From SG8-41 sp036555035 (GTDB lineage Bacteria > Pseudomonadota > Gammaproteobacteria > Burkholderiales > SG8-41), in NCBI GenBank assembly GCA_036555035.1, contig DATBMB010000116.1, positions 9,840 through 73,839 of the forward strand: 64,000 nucleotides of DNA. Direction: 5' to 3'. A program made the position numbers and the translations under genes. The first letter of the stretch is position 1, and each line of letters starts with the position of its first letter. Of this stretch, positions 57,078 through 64,000 are shown in pieces. The notes beneath the pieces are model-generated. The model saw only the letters and a program-made list of their open reading frames with translations, was not told the origin of the DNA and searched no databases.

Positions 57078-58409
57078 ATGAACAGCTTCTGGCGCCTCTG
57101 CCTGGCCCGCTTCGAGAAAGAACTGCCGCCCCAGCAATACCGGACGTGGATCAAGCCGCTGCAGCCCCAGGTCGAGGGCCAGCGCCTGACGCTGGTTGCG
57201 CCCAACCGCTTCGTCCTGCAGTGGATACGCGACAAGTTCCTCGCGCGCATCGAGCAGCTCGCCCGCGAGCACCTGAAGCACGACGTCGAGGTGGTGCTCG
57301 CCCTCGCCGAGAAGGAGCAGCCGGCAGCCCGCGCCGCACCCGCTGCCCAGGGCGCAAGAGAGCATGAGGCGAAGCCGAGCAGCCGCGAGATCTCGCGCCT
57401 CAATCCCGGGTTCACGTTCGAGAGCTTCGTAACCGGCAAGGCCAACGAGCTCGCGCGCGCCGCCGCGGCCCAAGTGGCCGAACGGCTGGGCTCCGCCTAC
57501 AACCCGCTCTTCATCTACGGCGGCGTCGGCCTCGGCAAGACGCACCTCATCCAGGCGATCGGCAACCGCCTGCGCGGGCAGGCCCCCGAGACCAAGATCC
57601 GCTATATCCACGCCGAGCAGTACGTCTCCGACGTGGTCCGGGCCTATCAGCACAAGGCGTTCGACGACTTCAAGCGCTACTACCACTCGCTCGATCTTCT
57701 CCTCATCGATGACATCCAGTTCTTCAGCGGCAAGAACCGCACGCAGGAGGAGTTCTTCTACGCGTTCAACGCTCTCATCGAGGCGCACAAGCAGGTCGTC
57801 ATCACCTGCGACACCTATCCGAAGGAGATCTCGGGCATCGAGAACCGCCTGATCTCGCGCTTCGGCTGGGGGCTCACGGTCGCGGTCGAGCCGCCCGAGC
57901 TCGAGATGCGCGTCGCCATCCTGCTCAAGAAGGCGGAAGGCGAGGGCATCAAGCTCGACGAGGCGGTGGCGTTTTTCCTCGCCCGGCACATTCAATCGAA
58001 CGTGCGCGAGCTGGAGGGGGGCCTGAAGCGCATCATCGCCTACGCCCGGTTCTCCGGACGCGATTTCTCCGTGGAGCTCTGCCGGGAGGCGCTGCGCGAC
58101 CTCCTCGCGATCCAGCACCGGCAGGTTTCCATCGAGAACATCCAGAAGACGGTTGCCGACTATTACAAGATCAAGGTCTCGGAGATGTACTCGAAGAAAC
58201 GCAGCCGCAACGTCGCGCGGCCGCGCCAGGTCGCGATGGCGCTCGCCAAGGAGCTGACGCAGCTCTCGCTTCCCGACATCGGGGAAGCCTTCGGCGGGCG
58301 CGACCATACGACAGTGCTGCACGCCTGCCGCAAGATCGCGCTGCTCAAGTCCACCAGCAACGAGCTGACACGCGACTTCAACTCGCTGCTCAACGTCCTG
58401 AGGAGTTGA
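57078..58409 (+). CDS. dnaA: Chromosomal replication initiator DnaA
   Basis: A 443-residue initiator. Domain I (1-80, FWRLCLARFEKELPPQQYRTWIKPLQ), a short variable domain II (81-110), the AAA+ domain III with Walker A GGVGLGKTHLIQAIGN (near 148) and Walker B LLLIDDIQFF, and domain IV ending with the box-reading GGRDHTTVLHACRKI. ATG 57078 gives the usual start, without a clear Shine-Dalgarno site. Domain II is short compared with E. coli (467 residues in total there). Confidence 0.98.
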   Translation: MNSFWRLCLARFEKELPPQQYRTWIKPLQPQVEGQRLTLVAPNRFVLQWIRDKFLARIEQLAREHLKHDVEVVLALAEKEQPAARAAPAAQGAREHEAKPSSREISRLNPGFTFESFVTGKANELARAAAAQVAERLGSAYNPLFIYGGVGLGKTHLIQAIGNRLRGQAPETKIRYIHAEQYVSDVVRAYQHKAFDDFKRYYHSLDLLLIDDIQFFSGKNRTQEEFFYAFNALIEAHKQVVITCDTYPKEISGIENRLISRFGWGLTVAVEPPELEMRVAILLKKAEGEGIKLDEAVAFFLARHIQSNVRELEGGLKRIIAYARFSGRDFSVELCREALRDLLAIQHRQVSIENIQKTVADYYKIKVSEMYSKKRSRNVARPRQVAMALAKELTQLSLPDIGEAFGGRDHTTVLHACRKIALLKSTSNELTRDFNSLLNVLRS

Positions 58410-58607
58410 TTGCGACCGTGCTCTTTGTGGATATCCGGACACGCAGCGCGCGGCGGGCCACTTGTCCACAAACCGCACACCCTTGCCACCAGCTTGTCCA
58501 CAGAGTGGCGCTTACCGTGCCTCCGCGCTCACTCTGGCCCGGGGCGGCTTGTGCACAGCGATCTGCGGGCTCTACTAGTCTTACTATACTAACTTAGTAC
58601 AAAGCTT
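58410..58607 (+). other. oriC: Probable replication origin (dnaA-dnaN intergenic)
   Basis: The 198-bp gap has four near-consensus DnaA boxes: 58426-58434 (reverse, ATATCCACA), 58462-58470 and 58494-58502 (both TTGTCCACA), and 58549-58557 (TTGTGCACA). After the last box come 14 GC-rich bases and then CTA-CTA-GTC-TTA-CTA (58572-58586). Read on the other strand 3' to 5' this is GAT-GAT-CAG-AAT-GAT, matching the DnaA-trio pattern of bacterial origins, in an AT-rich stretch up to dnaN. Box, GC spacer and trios occur in the order described for the basal unwinding system. TATACT (58585-58590) may also be the dnaN -10. Confidence 0.75.
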
Positions 58608-59717
58608 ATGAAGCTCGTTCAACTCGAACGCGACGCACTATTGAAGCCGCTGCAGGCGGTGACCGGAATCGTGGAGAAGCGGCACACGCTGCCGATCCTC
58701 TCGAACGTCCTCATCGAGCGCAAGCAGGGCAGCCTCTCGATGGTGGCGACCGACCTCGAGATCCAGGTGGCAACGCGCACCGAGCTCGGGAAGGGGCAGG
58801 GAGAGGATGCCGGGCTGACGGTCTCGGCGCGCAAGCTCCAGGAAATCCTGCGGGCATTGCCGGAGGGAGCCGAAGCGGCGCTCGAGGTGCAGAGCAACCG
58901 CCTCCAGGTGCGCTCCGGGAAGAGCCGGTTCAACCTGCAGACGCTGCCGGTGGGCGACTTCCCGGCAATGGCAGATCCGGGCGCGGCGCAGGCGAAGGTC
59001 AGCATGCCGCAGAAAGCGCTGCGGGAGCTGCTGTTACTGGTGCAATACGCCATGGCACAGCAGGACATACGCTACTACCTGAACGGGCTGCTGCTGGTGC
59101 TGGACGCGGGGCAGGTGAAGGTGGTCGCCACCGACGGCCACCGGCTGAGCTACGCCGCACGGCCCCTGGGACAGAGCCAGGAGAAGCGGGAAGTGATACT
59201 CCCGCGCAAGGCGGTGCTCGAGCTCTCCCGGCTGCTCGCGGACAGCGAGGACGCGGTCACGATCGAGATCTTCGGAGCCGTGGTGCGCTTCGGCTTCGGC
59301 AGCACCCACGTCACCACCAAGATCATCGACGGCAAGTTTCCAGACTATACCCGCGTGGTCCCGACCAACTACCAGAAGCACTTCTCGATCCAGAGGCAGG
59401 TCCTGCTGCAGTCGCTGCAGCGCGCGGCCATCCTGTCCAACGAGAAGTTCCGCGGGGTGCGATGGATGGTGTCGGCCGGGAGCCTGCGCATCTCGTGCAC
59501 CAACAACGAGCAGGAGGAGGCGCAGGAGGAGCTGGAAATCTCGTATGACGGCGAGCCGCTCGATATCGGCTTCAACATCACCTACATCCTGGACGTGCTG
59601 AACAACGTGGACAGCGAGGCGGTCGAGTGCGCGTTCGGGGATGCTAACAGCAGCATGCTGGTCACGGTGCCGGACATCCGCGAGTTCCGCTACGTGGTCA
59701 TGCCGATGCGCATCTAG
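58608..59717 (+). CDS. dnaN: DNA polymerase III beta sliding clamp DnaN
   Basis: A 369-residue clamp subunit with three similar domains. MKLVQLERDALLKPLQAVTGIVEKRHTLPILSNVLIE is domain 1 and the C-terminal NSSMLVTVPDIREFRYVVMPMRI completes the peptide-binding pocket (VMPMR). The dimer encircles DNA and tethers polymerases. It starts at the right edge of the origin region; gyrB follows after 9 nt. Confidence 0.98.
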   Translation: MKLVQLERDALLKPLQAVTGIVEKRHTLPILSNVLIERKQGSLSMVATDLEIQVATRTELGKGQGEDAGLTVSARKLQEILRALPEGAEAALEVQSNRLQVRSGKSRFNLQTLPVGDFPAMADPGAAQAKVSMPQKALRELLLLVQYAMAQQDIRYYLNGLLLVLDAGQVKVVATDGHRLSYAARPLGQSQEKREVILPRKAVLELSRLLADSEDAVTIEIFGAVVRFGFGSTHVTTKIIDGKFPDYTRVVPTNYQKHFSIQRQVLLQSLQRAAILSNEKFRGVRWMVSAGSLRISCTNNEQEEAQEELEISYDGEPLDIGFNITYILDVLNNVDSEAVECAFGDANSSMLVTVPDIREFRYVVMPMRI

Positions 59718-59726
59718 GAGCGAAGG

Positions 59727-62156
59727 ATGGCGACACCGGCAGGCGAACCGCCGCAGACGCGCTCGGGCGACGACTACGATGCGGCCAGCATCAAGGTCCT
59801 GAAGGGCCTGGAGGCGGTGCGCAAGCGGCCGGGGATGTATATCGGCGATACCAGCGACGGCACCGGGCTGCACCACATGGTGTTCGAGGTGGTGGACAAC
59901 TCGGTCGACGAGGCGCTCGCCGGCTACTGCGACGAGATCACCGTCACGATCCACCCGGACAATTCGGTGAGCGTGGTGGACAACGGCCGCGGGATCCCGA
60001 CCGAGAAGCACCCGGAGGACGAGGAGGGCCGCTCCAGCGCCGAGGTGGCGATGACCGAGCTCCATGCCGGCGGCAAGTTCGACAATAATTCCTACAAGAT
60101 CGCCGGGGGCCTCCACGGCGTCGGGGTGTCGGTGGTGAACGCGCTCTCCGAATGGCTGCGGCTGGGGATCCGGCGCGACGGCAAGCTGCACCAGATGGAG
60201 TTTCGCTTGGGCGAAACCGTGGCCCCGCTGAAGGTCACGGGCAAGACGGAGCGCCGCGGGACCGAGGTGCATTTCCTGCCGGCGAAGGAAATCTTCGGGC
60301 GGGTCGAGTTTCACTACGAGATACTCGCGAAGCGCCTGCGCGAGCTTGCCTTCCTCAACAGCGGGTTGCGGATCGTGCTCACCGATCAGCGCACCGGCAA
60401 GGAGGAGACCTTCTCCTTTACCGGCGGCGTCCAGGGCTTCGTCGAGTACATCAACCGCAGCAAGAACGTGCTGCACCCGAGCATCTTCTACGCGAGGGCC
60501 GAGAAGGACGGCATCGTCGTGGAGGTGGCGATGCAGTGGAACGACTCCTACCAGGAGGCGGTGCTCTGCTTCACCAACAACATCCCGCAGCGCGACGGCG
60601 GCACGCACCTGACGGGGCTGCGTAGCGCGATGACGCGCACCCTCAATCAGTACATTGAGAGCAACAAGCTCGCCGAGAAGGCCAAGGTGGAGACGACCGG
60701 CGACGACATGAAGGAGGGGCTGACGGCGGTGCTGTCGATCAAGGTGCCGGAGCCGAAGTTCTCGTCCCAGACCAAGGACAAGCTGGTCTCCTCGGAGGTG
60801 CGGCCGGTGGTCGACGAGATCGTCGCGCAGAAGCTCGGCGAATTTCTCCTCGAGAAGCCCAATGACGCGCGCATCATCTGCGCCAAGATCGTCGAGGCCG
60901 CGCGGGCACGCGACGCCGCACGCAAGGCGCGGGAGCTGACGCGCCGCAAGGGCGTGCTCGACTCCTTCGGGCTGTCGGGCAAGCTCGCCGACTGCCAGGA
61001 GCGCGACCCGGCGCAGTCGGAGCTCTACATCGTGGAGGGCGACTCCGCCGGCGGCTCGGCCAAGCAGGGGCGCGACCGCAAGTTCCAGGCGATCCTGCCG
61101 CTGAAGGGCAAGATCCTGAACGTCGAGAAGGCGCGGCTCGACAAGCTGCTGTCCTCGCAGGAAGTCACCACGTTGATCAGCGTGCTCGGCACCGGCATCG
61201 GCGATGAGTATGCGCCGGAGCGGCTGCGCTATCACCGCGTCATCATCATGACGGACGCGGATGTCGACGGCTCGCACATCCGCACCCTGCTGCTCACCTT
61301 CTTCTACCGCCAGATGCCGCAGCTGATCGAGCGCGGGCACATCTACATCGCGCAGCCGCCGCTCTACAAGGTGAAGCACGGCAAGACCGAGCGCTACCTT
61401 ACGGACGAGCACGAGCTGAAGCAGATGCTGCTGCGGCTCGCGCTGGAGGACGCCGAGCTCCATACCTCGGCCCGGTCCGAGCCGTTGAAGAAGGAGGCGC
61501 TGGAGCAGGTCGCGAAGGAATATTTGCTCGCCGAAGCCGTGATCGAGCGCGTGAGCCGGCTGGTCGACGAGGAAGTGCTGCACGCGCTGCTGCGCCAGCC
61601 GGTTGCGCTCGACCTCTCCGGCGAGAAGGCGGCGCAGGCGAGTGCCAAGGCCCTTGCCGCCGCGCTGCTGCCGCTCGGGATGAAGGTCGAGCCGAAATAC
61701 GACGAGAAAACCGAGCGCAACATCCTCGTGGTGAGCCGCACGCAGCACGGGATCGTGAGGCAGTGCGTCATTGACGCCGACTTCGTGCAGAGCGGCGACT
61801 ACGGGCAGATCAAGCGCACCGCCCAGGTGCTGCAGGGGCTGCTCGGCGAGGGCGCCTACGTCAAGCGCGGGTCCGAGCAGCAGGCAGTGCGCGAGTTCCG
61901 CGAGGCGATCGACTGGCTGCTCGGCGAGGTCCAGCGCGGCGTCGGCATCCAGCGCTACAAGGGGCTGGGGGAGATGAACCCGGAGCAGCTGTGGGAAACC
62001 ACGATGGATCCGAAATCGCGGCGGCTGCTCAAGGCGCAGATCGAGGATGCGATCAGCGCCGGGGAGATCTTCTCGACGCTCATGGGCGACGAGGTCGAGC
62101 CGCGCCGCCAGTTCATCGAGACGAACGCGCTCGGCGCGCGCAACCTGGATATCTAG
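59727..62156 (+). CDS. gyrB: DNA gyrase subunit B
   Basis: An 809-residue ATPase subunit of the long proteobacterial form. The GHKL site has EVVDNSVDEALAG, DNGRGIP and GGLHGVGVSVVNALS; the Toprim domain has VEGDSAGGSAKQGRDRKFQAILPLKGKILN and MTDADVDGSHIRTLLLTFFYR. The extra insert of about 160 residues in the C-terminal part (near 560-720) is as in E. coli GyrB. It ends NALGARNLDI. Confidence 0.98.
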   Translation: MATPAGEPPQTRSGDDYDAASIKVLKGLEAVRKRPGMYIGDTSDGTGLHHMVFEVVDNSVDEALAGYCDEITVTIHPDNSVSVVDNGRGIPTEKHPEDEEGRSSAEVAMTELHAGGKFDNNSYKIAGGLHGVGVSVVNALSEWLRLGIRRDGKLHQMEFRLGETVAPLKVTGKTERRGTEVHFLPAKEIFGRVEFHYEILAKRLRELAFLNSGLRIVLTDQRTGKEETFSFTGGVQGFVEYINRSKNVLHPSIFYARAEKDGIVVEVAMQWNDSYQEAVLCFTNNIPQRDGGTHLTGLRSAMTRTLNQYIESNKLAEKAKVETTGDDMKEGLTAVLSIKVPEPKFSSQTKDKLVSSEVRPVVDEIVAQKLGEFLLEKPNDARIICAKIVEAARARDAARKARELTRRKGVLDSFGLSGKLADCQERDPAQSELYIVEGDSAGGSAKQGRDRKFQAILPLKGKILNVEKARLDKLLSSQEVTTLISVLGTGIGDEYAPERLRYHRVIIMTDADVDGSHIRTLLLTFFYRQMPQLIERGHIYIAQPPLYKVKHGKTERYLTDEHELKQMLLRLALEDAELHTSARSEPLKKEALEQVAKEYLLAEAVIERVSRLVDEEVLHALLRQPVALDLSGEKAAQASAKALAAALLPLGMKVEPKYDEKTERNILVVSRTQHGIVRQCVIDADFVQSGDYGQIKRTAQVLQGLLGEGAYVKRGSEQQAVREFREAIDWLLGEVQRGVGIQRYKGLGEMNPEQLWETTMDPKSRRLLKAQIEDAISAGEIFSTLMGDEVEPRRQFIETNALGARNLDI

Positions 62157-62175
62157 CGGTCAGCGGATCGCTGTC

Positions 62176-64000
62176 CTAGGTGGTCTTGCGCTTGGCGCGG
62201 GCCTTCCCGCGCGGGCGGGCGACCGGCGCAGCGGAGGGTGCGGGCTGGCTGCGAGCGGAAGCCGCTGCCGCTGCGCGCGCGGCCTGCTTGGGCGCGCGCG
62301 CCTCGAACTCGAAGCCGACCTTGCCTTCGGCAGTCTTCACCAGGTAGGCCTTGAAGCGTCGCCCCTTCCTCGAGACGAACTGAGTGAGCAGATCGGTGCG
62401 GCCGGTCGCGAGCAGCTTCTGCATCTGCGCGCGCTCGACCGGCTGCTGCAGGATCATCTTGCCGGAGCGGAAATCGCAGCTGCGCGCCGGTCCCACTGCC
62501 TTCTCGCAAACGTAGACCGCGCCGTACTCGAAGACGCGCGCGCCGCACTTGGGGCAAGCGCCGAGGCTTTCCTGGCCGGTGAAATCGGGGGGATTCCTCA
62601 ACTCCTCCTCCTCCCGGGCCTGCCCGAAATCGAAGTCGAGCTTGAGATCGTCGGTCAACCGGATGCCCGCGGAGAAGGGCTTGCCGGCGCGACTGCGGAA
62701 TCCCGTGAGCGGCCCCACGAAGCGGCGCGTGACGAGCTCGGCGATCTCCTCCGGTCCCCACTCCCGGCCCGAGAGCACGACCCACAGCGAGAAATCGCAG
62801 CTCTGGCACTGGAACTTGCGGTAATTCTCCTGGATCACGCCGCCGCACCTGGGGCAGGGCGCCTCGACGGTGGCATACGCCTCCTCCGGGATGTCGCCCT
62901 TCTTGATGCGCTCGACGAGGTCGCGCGTCACCTGCTCGATGTGCTCCATGAACTCATCGCGCGGAAGCTTGCCGGTTTCCATTAGCTTCAGCTTGTATTC
63001 CCAGTCTCCGGTCAGCTCGGGCGAGGTGATCTCGGTGACGCCGAAGTGATGCAGCGCAAGCAACAGCCGGAATGCCTTCCAGGTGGGCTTCAACTCCCGG
63101 GCTTCGCGTTGCACATACTTCTCGTGGATCAAGCCCTCGATGACCGCGGCGCGCGTGGCGGGGGTGCCGAGCCCCTTGGCTTCCATTGCTTCGCGCAGCT
63201 CGTCATCCTCGACCAGCTTGCCGGCGCCCTCCATGGCGGAGAGCAGCGTCGCTTCCGAATAACGCGGCGGGGGCTTGGTCTGGTTTGCCACGGCGTTCAC
63301 TTCCAGCGTGGCGACTTTTTCCGCCGCGGCGACGGCCGGCAGGTTCTGGGACTCTTCCTGTGCGGTTCGGCCGTATATCGCGAGCCAGCCCGGGTTCTGC
63401 AGGATGCGGCCGTCCGTCTTGAAGGCGTGCTCGCCGACTCGCGTGATGCGCGTGGTCTGCAGGTACTCCGCCGCAGGGTGAAAAACCGCGAGAAAACGCC
63501 GCACCACGAGGTCGTAGAGCTTCCGCTCGAGCTCGTTCAGATGCTTGGGCGGCTGCAGGGTGGGGATGATCGCGAAGTGGTCGCTGATCTTCGAGTTGTC
63601 GAAAATGCGCCGATTCGGTTTCACCCAGCCGCTCTTCAGGACGTTCTTCGCGAACGGCGCGTAGTCGCGGATACCGGCGAGCATGTCCATGGCCTTCTTG
63701 ACGGTGGCCAGGTAATCCTCGGGCAAGGCGCGCGCGTCGGTCCGCGGGTAGGTGAGAACCTTGTGCTTTTCGTAGAGCGCCTGGGCAAGAGAGAGCGTGG
63801 TTCGCGCTGAAAAGCCGAAGCGCCCGTTGGCATCGCGCTGCAGGCTGGTGAGGTCGAACAGCAGGGGCGAGAGCTGCGTGACGGGCTTGGTGTCGTCCGT
63901 GACCGTCCCGGTCTGGCCGCGGCACGCGGCGGCGATCGCCTCGGCGTCGGCGGCGCGCCACAGACGCTCGGCCTTGCGCTCGGTGTCCTCGTCCTTCTTG
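62176..64000 (-). CDS. topB: DNA topoisomerase III (TopB type), N-terminus outside window
   Basis: The C-terminal ~608 residues of a type IA topoisomerase. The active-site tyrosine is in VLTYPRTDARALPEDY (codons near 63735); SEATLLSAMEGAGKLVEDDELREAMEAKGLGTPATRAAVIEGL is the conserved cleavage-domain helix. Near the C-terminus are two zinc-ribbon-like clusters (CPRCGG...CQSC and CPKCG...CEKAVGPARSC), then a low-complexity basic tail (AARAAAAASARSQPAPSAAPVARPRGKARAKRKTT-like, about 35 residues). TopB decatenates single-stranded links. It converges with gyrB, 19 nt apart. The reading frame is open to the edge. Confidence 0.93.
   Translation of the reverse strand, partial: KKDEDTERKAERLWRAADAEAIAAACRGQTGTVTDDTKPVTQLSPLLFDLTSLQRDANGRFGFSARTTLSLAQALYEKHKVLTYPRTDARALPEDYLATVKKAMDMLAGIRDYAPFAKNVLKSGWVKPNRRIFDNSKISDHFAIIPTLQPPKHLNELERKLYDLVVRRFLAVFHPAAEYLQTTRITRVGEHAFKTDGRILQNPGWLAIYGRTAQEESQNLPAVAAAEKVATLEVNAVANQTKPPPRYSEATLLSAMEGAGKLVEDDELREAMEAKGLGTPATRAAVIEGLIHEKYVQREARELKPTWKAFRLLLALHHFGVTEITSPELTGDWEYKLKLMETGKLPRDEFMEHIEQVTRDLVERIKKGDIPEEAYATVEAPCPRCGGVIQENYRKFQCQSCDFSLWVVLSGREWGPEEIAELVTRRFVGPLTGFRSRAGKPFSAGIRLTDDLKLDFDFGQAREEEELRNPPDFTGQESLGACPKCGARVFEYGAVYVCEKAVGPARSCDFRSGKMILQQPVERAQMQKLLATGRTDLLTQFVSRKGRRFKAYLVKTAEGKVGFEFEARAPKQAARAAAAASARSQPAPSAAPVARPRGKARAKRKTT

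Overview
The window is a stretch of core chromosome from a high-GC Gram-negative bacterium and it includes the replication origin. The gene order rpmH-rnpA-yidC-mnmE | parS | mnmG-rsmG-parA-parB-atpIBEFHAGDC-glpD-glmU-glmS on one side of dnaA-dnaN-gyrB, together with pilMNOPQ-aroK-aroB-dgt-gltB-gltD-hemE-priA-argS and amgK-murU | lptD-surA-pdxA-rsmA, points to a betaproteobacterium (Burkholderiales, Rhodocyclales or Nitrosomonadales-like). Protein features agree: Mg-type HemB, diheme cytochrome c4, type IV pilus alignment genes and an outer-membrane LPS translocon. I cannot name the genus from sequence alone.

Layout. 1-7469: cell-wall recycling genes (murU, amgK, leftward) divergent from lptD-surA-pdxA-rsmA, then leftward gloA and rubredoxin. 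7470-12379: thiD-thiE-hemL, a leftward cytochrome c4, a 362-bp intergenic region carrying a candidate small RNA, and hemB. 12380-20593: leftward mrcA (PBP1A) and a conserved unknown gene, divergent from the pilMNOPQ operon, which ends in a strong terminator. 20658-36934: a long rightward run aroK, aroB, dgt, gltB, gltD, hemE, priA, argS, a SPOR-domain protein and two tandem DsbA-like oxidoreductases. 36949-56884: a leftward run from rpmH to glmS with the complete F1Fo ATP synthase operon and the ParAB system with two parS sites. 57078-62156: rightward dnaA-dnaN-gyrB. 62176-64000: leftward topoisomerase III, cut by the window edge.

How the parts work together. Envelope biogenesis dominates: SurA and the DsbA pair serve outer-membrane proteins such as LptD and PilQ; MurU/AmgK, GlmU/GlmS and MrcA build and recycle peptidoglycan. 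Three tetrapyrrole genes (hemL, hemB, hemE) sit in separate blocks. Replication start, segregation and topology are clustered at 53-64 kb, with degenerate DnaA boxes and DnaA-trio-like triplets between dnaA and dnaN and a consensus DnaA box upstream of dnaA.

I see no insertion sequence, prophage, CRISPR array, tRNA or rRNA. No gene cluster here looks like a new multi-gene system. The interesting signals are in the gaps: a structured leftward RNA with pyrimidine-rich, anti-Shine-Dalgarno-like loops at about 11.2-11.3 kb, paired DnaA boxes around an AT-rich tract before priA, a terminator whose U-tract almost touches the glpD start codon, a dispersed repeat inside the atp operon, and the absence of yidD from its usual place.
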